NCBI RefSeq assembly: GCF_001426485.1
Contig: NZ_LMET01000003.1
Coordinates: forward strand, 142,913 to 206,912
Direction of reading: 5' to 3'
DNA from: Aeromicrobium sp. Root472D3
GTDB lineage: Bacteria; Actinomycetota; Actinomycetes; Propionibacteriales; Nocardioidaceae
Length of the DNA: 64,000 nucleotides
Part shown: positions 38,322 through 45,277 of the stretch, piece by piece
Layout of the letters: each line of letters begins with the position of its first letter
Position numbering within the stretch: the stretch's first letter is position 1
Notes under the pieces: generated by a model
Seen by the model: the letters and a program-made list of their open reading frames with translations, nothing else
Database searches by the model: none
What the model was told of the DNA's origin: nothing
Program-made: the position numbers and the translations under genes

Positions 38322-39269
38322 ATGAGGCGACTGCTCGTGGGCGGCGCGGTCCTCGCGATGGCGGCCGCCGGGATCGTCCTCTACGGGGCCAGCGGCGCGA
38401 CGCCCGAGCCGCGTCCCGCCCCGGCGCCGTGCGCCGAGGCGCGCCCCCTGCCGTCCGGCACGACGACCCGGACGATCGAGTCCGGCGGTCGTGAGCGCAG
38501 CTACCTGCTGCACGTGCCGCCCGGCTACGACGGCACGACCCGCGCCCCGGTCGTCCTGATGTTCCACGGCCTCGGCGGCGACCCGGCGACGGTCCTGGCG
38601 GCGACGGGGATGGCCGACCGGGCCGACGCCGACGGCACGATCCTCGTGGTGCCGCTCGGGCGTGGCGAGCCCGCGCACTGGAGCTTCCGCAAGCCGGCCA
38701 CCGATCCCTCGTCCGACCTGGCGTTCGTGCACGACCTGGTCGGACAGGTCCAGCGCACCGCCTGCACCGACGCGTCACGTCTGTTCGCGGCGGGCTTCTC
38801 CAACGGCTCGGCCCTGACCCTGGCACTGGCGTGCGACGGCACGACCCCGTTCGCCGCCTACGCGGCCGTCTCGGGTCCGTACTACGAGGCGCGGTGCGAC
38901 GACGCACCTCCGTCGTCGATCATCTACTTCCACGGCACCGCCGACACGACGGTCCCCTACGAGGGGGCCGACACCGTGATCGGTCGCCTCCCGCCCGTCA
39001 ACGACACGATGTCGCAGTGGGCGACGCGGGGTCGCTGCCCGGCCTCGGGGGCCTTCACGACGGCCGACGACTCCGTGCACCACTTCGCGTGGCGCTCGTG
39101 CAAGGGCGGAACCGACGTCGACATCTACGCCGTCGTCGACGGCGTGCACGGCTGGCCCGGCGGCGGGCCGATGTCGCCCGGCAAGGTCTCGCGCACCCAG
39201 GACAGCCCGGTGGACGCGACGGCGCTGCTGTGGTCGTTCTTCGAGCGTCACCCCGGAGCCCGGTCATGA
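38322..39269 (+). CDS. secreted LpqC/PHB-depolymerase-like esterase
   Basis: A 315-residue alpha/beta hydrolase with an N-terminal signal/anchor (about 1-26) but no lipobox Cys after it. The domain has VVLMFHGLGGDP (oxyanion region), nucleophile S160 in GFSNGSAL and HGWPGGG near the end with the catalytic His. Six Cys suggest extracytoplasmic disulfides. The family includes LpqC, feruloyl esterases and polyhydroxyalkanoate depolymerases. A TACGAT -10 at 38265-38270 would give a leader of about 45 bases ending in a small CCCGCG/CGCGGG hairpin just before the ATG. The stop overlaps the next start. Confidence 0.82.
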   Translation: MRRLLVGGAVLAMAAAGIVLYGASGATPEPRPAPAPCAEARPLPSGTTTRTIESGGRERSYLLHVPPGYDGTTRAPVVLMFHGLGGDPATVLAATGMADRADADGTILVVPLGRGEPAHWSFRKPATDPSSDLAFVHDLVGQVQRTACTDASRLFAAGFSNGSALTLALACDGTTPFAAYAAVSGPYYEARCDDAPPSSIIYFHGTADTTVPYEGADTVIGRLPPVNDTMSQWATRGRCPASGAFTTADDSVHHFAWRSCKGGTDVDIYAVVDGVHGWPGGGPMSPGKVSRTQDSPVDATALLWSFFERHPGARS

Positions 39270-40042
39270 CCAAGCCGATCGAGACGTGGCTGACCGACAT
39301 GGACGGCGTGCTCGTCCACGAGGAGCAGGCGATCCCGGGTGCCGCCGAGTTCATCGCGCGGCTGCGCGACACGGGCCGCAAGTTCCTCGTGCTGACCAAC
39401 AACTCGATCTTCACGCCGCGCGACCTGTGCGCCCGGCTGCGCGCGGCCGGCATCGACCTGCCCGAGTCGGCGATCTGGACCTCGGCCCTCGCGACCGCGA
39501 AGTTCCTGTCCGAGCAGCGACCCGACGGCACCGCGTACGTCATCGGCGAGGCCGGCCTGACGACGGCGCTGCACAACGTCGGGTACGTCATGACGACCCA
39601 GGATCCCGAGTACGTCGTGCTGGGCGAGACGCGCACGTACTCGTTCGAGGCCATCACCCGCGCGATCCAGCTGATCGAGCGCGGTGCCCGGTTCATCGCG
39701 ACGAATCCCGATGCGACAGGGCCGTCGCCCGCGGGATCGCTGCCGGCGACCGGGTCGGTCGCGGCGCTGATCACCAAGGCGACGGGCGTCGAGCCGTACT
39801 TCGTCGGCAAGCCCAACCCGCTCATGATGCGCAGCGCCCTCAACCAGATCGAGGGGCACTCCGAGACGACCGTCATGATCGGCGACCGCATGGACACCGA
39901 CGTGCTGTCGGGCCTCGAGGCGGGTCTGCGGACGTTCCTGGTGCTGACGGGCTCGACGCCCGCCGATGCCGTCGAGCGCTTCCCGTTCCGGCCGACCGAG
40001 GTGTTCGCCTCGATCGCCGACGTCGTGCCGCTCGTCAGCTGA
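39266..40042 (+). CDS. HAD-superfamily phosphatase, NagD-like
   Basis: A 258-residue HAD hydrolase of subclass IIA. Motif I is LTDMDGVLVHEE, motif II FLVLTNNS, and the C-terminal motif III/IV region is FVGKPNPLMMRSAL plus MIGDRMDTDVLSGLEAG. NagD-type enzymes dephosphorylate nucleotides or sugar phosphates; the substrate here is unknown. The ATG overlaps the esterase stop codon (ATGA), indicating a two-gene operon. Confidence 0.9.
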   Translation: MTKPIETWLTDMDGVLVHEEQAIPGAAEFIARLRDTGRKFLVLTNNSIFTPRDLCARLRAAGIDLPESAIWTSALATAKFLSEQRPDGTAYVIGEAGLTTALHNVGYVMTTQDPEYVVLGETRTYSFEAITRAIQLIERGARFIATNPDATGPSPAGSLPATGSVAALITKATGVEPYFVGKPNPLMMRSALNQIEGHSETTVMIGDRMDTDVLSGLEAGLRTFLVLTGSTPADAVERFPFRPTEVFASIADVVPLVS

Positions 40043-40064
40043 CCGGGGCCGCGTGCCGCTCGTT

Positions 40065-40116
40065 GTTACCTGGCGGTAACGCCCGTGTCGTGGGGTTTGT
40101 TATCGTTTCGTAATCT
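40065..40116 (+). promoter_or_regulatory. promoter region with inverted repeat before the epimerase gene
   Basis: The 147-base gap before the gene at 40190 holds an inverted repeat GTTACC-TGGC-GGTAAC (40065-40080) and two -10-like hexamers, TATCGT (40101-40106) and TAATCT (40111-40116), in a relatively AT-rich patch. The palindrome could be an operator. The exact promoter is not resolved. Confidence 0.4.
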
Positions 40117-40189
40117 GCCGACGATCCCACCGGACCCGACGCAGACGCCCGGGCAGCACATGCCGGGGGAGCCCACCAGGGAGTGAATC

Positions 40190-41095
40190 GTGAAGATTTT
40201 CCTCACGGGTGCGAGCGGAGTGATGGGCCGATCGTCCATCGACGCACTGCACCGAGCCGGTCACGACGTCGTCGGGCTGGCCCGCACGCGCGAGACCGCC
40301 GAGCTGATCCGCGCGGCCGGCGCCGAGCCGTGCCTCGGAGACATCTTCGACCGGCCCGCGATGACCGCCGGCATGCAGGGGTGCGACGCCGTCGCGAACC
40401 TGGCGACCAAGGTGCCCGTCGGCTCGGGTGCCCTCCGCCCGGGCTCGCTCAAGAAGATCGACCGCATCCGTCAGCACGGCTCGCGGATCGTCGCCGACGC
40501 CGCCCGTCGCGCCGACGTCGGGCGCATCGTCCAGCAGAGCCTGAGCTTCATCTACGCCGACCACGGCGACGAGTGGATCGACGAGCACAGCCCCGTCGAC
40601 GTGACGCGTGCGACCGAGCCCGTCGTCGTCGCCGAGGACCACCTGCAGGCCTTCGCCGCGGACGGCGGCACGTCGGTCAGCCTGCGCTTCGGCCTCATCA
40701 CGGGCGACGACCCGAACACGGCGTGGCTGTTCCGCCGGGCCGGGGCCGGTCGCTCGATCGGCCTCGGCGACGAGATGTCGTGGATGCACGTGATCCATCC
40801 CGCCGACGTCGGGACGGCCGTCGCCCACGCGCTGACCGCGCCCGGCGGCGTCTACAACGTGGGGGCCGAGCCCGTGCAGCGACGCGACTACGTCGACACG
40901 ATCGCCCTCGCGGCGGGGCGCAAGGGCGGCGGCCACTTCCTGCCGCCGTGGATCCTGCGGCTCGGGGCCGAGAAGCTCGAGATCCTGGTGCGCTCGCAGC
41001 GGGTCAGCTCGCAGCTGTTCTCCGACCGCACGGGCTGGTACCCGAGCCACCCGAAGCTCACCCCGGAGTGGTTCGATGACCTCGTCCGGGCCTGA
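40190..41095 (+). CDS. NAD-dependent epimerase/dehydratase (extended SDR-like)
   Basis: A 301-residue Rossmann protein starting VKIFLTGASGVMGRSSIDAL (GxSGxxG variant of the dinucleotide motif). It continues with a substrate domain but has QSLSFIYADHGDEW where SDRs normally place the YxxxK pair; I do not find a clear YxxxK. It may be an atypical SDR that binds NAD(P) or reduces without the usual Tyr. The GTG at 40190 has a good Shine-Dalgarno (AGGGAG, 40178-40183). The last 20 bases overlap a small gene. Confidence 0.75.
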   Translation: MKIFLTGASGVMGRSSIDALHRAGHDVVGLARTRETAELIRAAGAEPCLGDIFDRPAMTAGMQGCDAVANLATKVPVGSGALRPGSLKKIDRIRQHGSRIVADAARRADVGRIVQQSLSFIYADHGDEWIDEHSPVDVTRATEPVVVAEDHLQAFAADGGTSVSLRFGLITGDDPNTAWLFRRAGAGRSIGLGDEMSWMHVIHPADVGTAVAHALTAPGGVYNVGAEPVQRRDYVDTIALAAGRKGGGHFLPPWILRLGAEKLEILVRSQRVSSQLFSDRTGWYPSHPKLTPEWFDDLVRA

Positions 41096-41252
41096 CCGCG
41101 CCGAGCGCGAGCGTCGTCGCCGCGCCGCCGAGCGGCTCGGCGAGCTGATGCCCCGCACGACGTCGGACGAGACCGACGAGGGCTGGGGCGAGCGGGGGAG
41201 CACGTCGCGCGACGACGAGCTGCTGCGCGACGTGCCCCCGCACCACGGCTGA
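41076..41252 (+). CDS. 58-residue charged hypothetical protein
   Basis: A short reading frame overlapping the 3' end of the epimerase gene by 20 bases. It encodes an Arg/Glu-rich helix (RAERERRRRAAERLGELM) followed by the motif TTSDETDEGWGERG and a C-terminal DELLRDVPPHHG. I recall similar small proteins ending in PPHHG in many actinobacteria, always unnamed. The codon pattern is strongly GC3-biased like its neighbours, which supports a real gene. Function unknown. Confidence 0.65.
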   Translation: MTSSGPDRAERERRRRAAERLGELMPRTTSDETDEGWGERGSTSRDDELLRDVPPHHG

Positions 41253-41261
41253 GCCGAGGCC

Positions 41262-41666
41262 CTAGATCTGCGTCGGGCCGCCCGGACGCTGCTGGGCCGC
41301 GAGGGTGTCGCGGATCTCGCGCAGCAGCTGGATGTCCTCGGGGACGGCGACCGGCGCCTCCTCCTTGCCGCGGGCGAGCCGCTCCTGCACGGTCTTCATC
41401 GGCACGACGATCGCGAAGTAGACCACGGCTGCGGTGATCGTGAAGGTGATCAGCGCCGTGATGAACGCGCCGAACAGGAAGTTCTGGCCGTCGACCGTGA
41501 CCGTCATCCCCTCGGGTCCGCCACCCCCGACGAGCCCGAGCAGCGGGTCGATGAAGGAGGAGCCGAAGGCTCCGACGAGCGTCGTGAACGCGGTGCCGAT
41601 GACGACGGCGACCGCGAGGTCGACGATGTTGCCGCGGAGCAGGAAGTCCTTGAATCCCTTGAGCAT
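41262..41666 (-). CDS. mscL: large-conductance mechanosensitive channel
   Basis: A 134-residue MscL, a homopentameric emergency valve that opens when the membrane is stretched in hypo-osmotic shock. The N-terminal amphipathic helix and TM1 read MLKGFKDFLLRGNIVDLAVAVVIGTAF, with the pore-lining GxxxG-type small residues. A periplasmic loop (GQNFLFG) follows, then TM2 (ITALITFTITAAVVYFAIVVP) and a cytoplasmic helix ending EIRDTLAAQ. A Shine-Dalgarno AGGGGG precedes the ATG. Confidence 0.96.
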   Translation of the reverse strand: MLKGFKDFLLRGNIVDLAVAVVIGTAFTTLVGAFGSSFIDPLLGLVGGGGPEGMTVTVDGQNFLFGAFITALITFTITAAVVYFAIVVPMKTVQERLARGKEEAPVAVPEDIQLLREIRDTLAAQQRPGGPTQI

Positions 41667-41725
41667 GTGTCCCCCTGGGGTGTCGGGTGTGGTGACTCGA
41701 CACTAGCGACGACCGGCCGGACCTT

Positions 41726-42331
41726 CTAGCCGGAGGAGGTGATGACGCTCAGCCGCGACGACAGTCCGGCCCGGGCGAGCTCCAGCGCACCCGCCTCGGT
41801 CGTGACGACGCCGAGGGACGCCACCGCGTCGGCCCGTGCCGCCGCCGCGTCGCCGCTCGGCAGCGTGACGACCTCGACGCCGCGCGCGACGACCTCGGCC
41901 GGCGTCTCACCGGCCGGATCGACCCCCACGACGTCGACGCGGTCGCCCACGCCGATCGCCGTGGCGTCCGCCTCGTCGACGCGGATCGTCGTGTAGACGG
42001 CACCCGGCCCGTAGCCCTCGAGGGCGCCGGGCCGCACGAGGCGCACGTCGGTCAGCGGCTCGCCGGCCCGCATGGGGCCGGCCACCCGGCGTCCGAGGGC
42101 GTCGCGGCGGCGCAGCACGTGATCGGGGGCGGCGCCGCGTGGCACGGACGCGACGCGGACGTCGTCGGCCGTGACGACGTGACCGCTCGCGAGGTCGTGC
42201 CGGGCGACGAGCACGGGCTGGGTGCGGGGCGCCTGCCGCAGCGAGGAGAGGCCGGCCAGGACGGCCAGCGCCGCGCACGCGGCGGCGATCAGACGGCGGT
42301 GGTCGTCGAGCAGGTGCCGGATGCGGTCCAT
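41726..42331 (-). CDS. SAF-domain membrane protein (CpaB-like)
   Basis: A 201-residue protein with one N-terminal helix (about 13-28) and an extracytoplasmic SAF domain: PVLVARHDLASGHVVTADDVRVASVP, then LGRRVAGPMRAGEPLTDVRL. It resembles the CpaB/RcpC family of Flp pilus assembly. It is 20 kb from the Tad locus in this window, beside mscL and the FmdB gene, so a pilus role is uncertain. A separate CpaB is encoded at 62198-62902. Confidence 0.75.
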   Translation of the reverse strand: MDRIRHLLDDHRRLIAAACAALAVLAGLSSLRQAPRTQPVLVARHDLASGHVVTADDVRVASVPRGAAPDHVLRRRDALGRRVAGPMRAGEPLTDVRLVRPGALEGYGPGAVYTTIRVDEADATAIGVGDRVDVVGVDPAGETPAEVVARGVEVVTLPSGDAAAARADAVASLGVVTTEAGALELARAGLSSRLSVITSSG

Positions 42332-42395
42332 GCCCGGACTCTAGGAGCGGTGCACCGCCGGGTGCGCGCGTCCGTCCACAGGCCGGGGCCGGGGA

Positions 42396-42716
42396 TCAGG
42401 CGGCGGAGTCGGAGCCGCTCTTGGGGGCGGGCTTGCCCGCCGACGACGCGCTCGAGCTCGAGCTCGAGGTGTCGGAGGACGAGGACGAGGACGACGAGGC
42501 GCTCGACGACGTCGAGGAGGACGACGACGAGCCGGACGCGGAGCGGCTGTCGGTCTTGTAGAAGCCCGAGCCCTTGAACACCACGCCGACGGCGCCGAAG
42601 ACCTTGCGCAGGTCGCCGCCACAGGTCGGGCAGACGGTCAGCGCGTCGTCGGTGAAGCTCTGCTGGACCTCCAGCGCTTCTCCGCAGTCCTTGCACTGGT
42701 ACTGGTACTTCGGCAC
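42396..42716 (-). CDS. FmdB-family zinc ribbon with Ser-rich tail (Ruc-like)
   Basis: A 106-residue protein. Residues 1-45 are an FmdB zinc ribbon with four Cys in two pairs (YQCKDCGE and VCPTCGG). Residues about 57-106 are almost pure Ser with Ala/Thr, predicted disordered. This layout matches what I recall of M. tuberculosis Rv0991c (Ruc), a redox-regulated chaperone with a disordered C-terminus, which also lies near mscL and the 5-formyl-THF ligase gene. The GTG at 42716 directly precedes PKYQYQCKDCG. Chaperone activity here is an inference. Confidence 0.85.
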   Translation of the reverse strand: MPKYQYQCKDCGEALEVQQSFTDDALTVCPTCGGDLRKVFGAVGVVFKGSGFYKTDSRSASGSSSSSSTSSSASSSSSSSSDTSSSSSSASSAGKPAPKSGSDSAA

Positions 42717-42831
42717 GTCTTGCTCCCGCTCGGTCGATGGTGCGTCCCAAGGGTACAGTTGCGCGCACCGTGACCGATCCCTTCCCTCCCGGAACCATCC
42801 CTCCCGGACCTCGCGCCCCCGGAGCCCGTCG

Positions 42832-44202
42832 ATGACCGAGTGGCTGCTGCTCGGCGCCTCCTTCGTGCTGATGCTCGCGTGCGGCGTGTTCGTCGCCGCC
42901 GAGTTCTCGTTCGTCACGGTCGACCGCGCCACGATCGAGCGCGACGCCGAGGCCGGCGACCGGGGCGCCCAGGGAACCCTGGTGGCCCTGCGCTCGCTGT
43001 CGACGCAGCTCAGCGGCGCGCAGCTGGGCATCACGATCACCAACCTCGCGATCGGCTACCTGGCCGAGCCGGCGATCGGCACCCTGCTGCGCGACCCGCT
43101 CTCGGCGGCGGGTCTCGAGGGCGGGGCCCAGCGCGGGGTCGCGTACGGCATCGCGCTCGTCGTCAGCACGGTCGTGACGATGCTGGTCGGCGAGCTCGTC
43201 CCGAAGAACTTCGCGCTGGCGCTCCCGCAGCGCACCGCCGCCCTGACCCAGCTGCCGCAGCGTGCGTTCACCAAGGCCATGGCGTGGCCCATCCGCGTGC
43301 TCAACGGCATGGCCAACTCGATCCTGCGGACCCTGGGCGTCGAGCCGCAGGAGGAGCTGCGGTCGGCGCGCTCGCCCGTCGAGCTGCGCTCGCTGGTGCT
43401 GCGCTCGGCCGTCGAGGGCGCGATCGACGACGAGACCGCCGACCTCGTGGCCCGCAGCATCGCGTTCGGCGACCGCACGGCCGCGGACGTCCGCACCCCG
43501 CGCGTGCGCGTGCACTTCCTCGAGGGACGCAGCACGGCCCACGACGTCATCGAGGCCGCCCGGCAGACGGGCCACTCGCGCTTCCCGGTGATCGGCCGAA
43601 CGCCCGACGACGTGCTCGGCATCGTGCACGTCAAGCGGGCCGTCGGGGTCGACGTCGGCCGTCGCCGCTCGGTCCGCGTCACCGACCTGCTCGATCCCGC
43701 GACGACGGTGCCCGACAGCATCGAGCTCGACCCCCTGCTGCTGGTGCTGCGCGACCAGGGCATGCAGATGGCGATCGTGGCCGACGAGTACGGCGGCACC
43801 GACGGCATCGTGACGCTCGAGGACCTCGTCGAGGAGATCGTCGGCGACATCGCCGACGAGCACGACCGGCTGTCGTCCCGCAGCCGTCACCGCCGCGACG
43901 GCACGTGGTCGCTGTCAGGCCTGCTGCGACCCGACGAGGTCGAGGAGCAGACGGGCGTGGCGCTGCCCGAGAGCGAGAACTACGAGACCATCGCGGGTCT
44001 CGTGAATGCCGAGCTCGGCCGGCTCGCCGAGCGGGGCGACGTCGTGACGCTGTCGCTCGACCGCACCCCCGAGGACGACGAGGACGATCCCGAGCCGCTG
44101 GTCGTGACCCTGACGGTCGAGCGGCTCGAGGGACGCCGCATCGACCGCGTCTCGCTGACGGTCGACGCCGTCACCACCGTGGGGGAGGGGCCGCATGAGT
44201 GA
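42832..44202 (+). CDS. CNNM/CorC-type membrane transporter with CBS domains
   Basis: A 456-residue protein of the CNNM/HlyC-CorC (UPF0053) family. A DUF21 membrane domain (about 1-200, with the family blocks FVAAEFSFVTV, QLGITITNLAIGYLAEPAI and VGELVPKNFAL) is followed by a CBS pair (about 210-345; TPRVRVHFLEG, SRFPVIG, DEYGGTDGIVTLEDLVEEIVGDI) and a C-terminal CorC_HlyC domain. Family members mediate Mg2+ (Co2+) efflux. It overlaps the next gene, of the same family, by 8 bases. Confidence 0.9.
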   Translation: MTEWLLLGASFVLMLACGVFVAAEFSFVTVDRATIERDAEAGDRGAQGTLVALRSLSTQLSGAQLGITITNLAIGYLAEPAIGTLLRDPLSAAGLEGGAQRGVAYGIALVVSTVVTMLVGELVPKNFALALPQRTAALTQLPQRAFTKAMAWPIRVLNGMANSILRTLGVEPQEELRSARSPVELRSLVLRSAVEGAIDDETADLVARSIAFGDRTAADVRTPRVRVHFLEGRSTAHDVIEAARQTGHSRFPVIGRTPDDVLGIVHVKRAVGVDVGRRRSVRVTDLLDPATTVPDSIELDPLLLVLRDQGMQMAIVADEYGGTDGIVTLEDLVEEIVGDIADEHDRLSSRSRHRRDGTWSLSGLLRPDEVEEQTGVALPESENYETIAGLVNAELGRLAERGDVVTLSLDRTPEDDEDDPEPLVVTLTVERLEGRRIDRVSLTVDAVTTVGEGPHE

Positions 44203-45226
44203 CTGGTACGGAGTGCTGCTGACGCTCGTGCTGCTGGCGCTCAACGCCCTGTTCGTGGCGTCGGAGTTCGCGCTGATCTCGGCCCGGCGCACGCAGCTCG
44301 AGCCGCGCATCGCGGCCGGCTCGCGGCCGGCCCGCATGGCGATGCGGGCGATCGAGAACATCACGCAGGTCATGGCCGCGGCGCAGCTCGGCATCACGAT
44401 CTGCTCGCTGGGGCTGGGAGCGGTCGGCGAGCCCGCGATCGCGCACCTGATGGAGCCGGCGTTCGAGGCCGCGAACGTCCCCGAGGGGCTCGTGCACCCC
44501 CTCTCGTTCGTCATCGCGATGACGCTGGTCGTCGGCGCGCACGTCGTGCTGGGCGAGATGGTGCCCAAGAACCTCGCCCTGGTCGGACCCGACCGGGCCG
44601 CCCTGGTGCTGGGACCGTTCATGCTGGGCGTCGTCCTGGTGCTCAAGCCGTTCGTCGTCCTGCTGAACGGTGCCGCCAACCTCATCGTCCGGTCGTTCCG
44701 GGTGCAGCCCGTCGACGAGGTGTCGTCGACGTACTCGCACGACGAGGTCGCGGGCCTGGTCGAGGAGTCGCGCCGCGAGGGCCTGCTCGACGAGGACGAG
44801 TACGGGCTGGTCTCCGGGGCGCTCGACTTCTCCGACGGCACCGTCGACCGCGTGCTGCTGCCGCTGGAGGGCCTCGTGACGATCAGGCCCGACGCGACGC
44901 CGATCGACGTCGAGCGCGCGTGCGCCGACACGGGCTTCTCGCGGTTCCCCGTGACCGACGCCGGCGGCGACCTGGCGGGCTACCTCCACATCAAGGACGT
45001 CCTCGAGACCGACGAGACGTCGCGCCGCGAGACGATCGCCGACAAGTGGGTCAGGCCGCTGGCGACCGTCGCCGCCGGGTCGGGCCTGTACGAGGCGCTG
45101 CGCTCGATGCAGTCGCGGGGCTCGCACATGGCGCGGGTCGCCGACGCGTCGGGCCGCGTGACGGGCGTCATCATGCTCGAGGACGTGCTCGAGGAGCTCG
45201 TGGGCGAGATCCGCAGCGCCCGCTGA
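44195..45226 (+). CDS. CNNM-type membrane protein with CBS domains (second copy)
   Basis: A 343-residue partner of the preceding gene, overlapping it by 8 bases. It has a DUF21 domain (FVASEFALISARRTQLEPR, AAQLGITICSLGLGAVGEPAI, LGEMVPKNLAL) and a CBS pair, but no C-terminal CorC_HlyC domain. The pairing of a long and a short CNNM protein is common in actinobacteria and suggests a heteromeric complex. Mg2+ or related cation handling is inferred from the family. Confidence 0.9.
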   Translation: MSDWYGVLLTLVLLALNALFVASEFALISARRTQLEPRIAAGSRPARMAMRAIENITQVMAAAQLGITICSLGLGAVGEPAIAHLMEPAFEAANVPEGLVHPLSFVIAMTLVVGAHVVLGEMVPKNLALVGPDRAALVLGPFMLGVVLVLKPFVVLLNGAANLIVRSFRVQPVDEVSSTYSHDEVAGLVEESRREGLLDEDEYGLVSGALDFSDGTVDRVLLPLEGLVTIRPDATPIDVERACADTGFSRFPVTDAGGDLAGYLHIKDVLETDETSRRETIADKWVRPLATVAAGSGLYEALRSMQSRGSHMARVADASGRVTGVIMLEDVLEELVGEIRSAR

Positions 45227-45277
45227 CGACGTCCCGGCGATGTGGCCGGTGGGGCGCACGTGGGTGAGAATGTCCCG

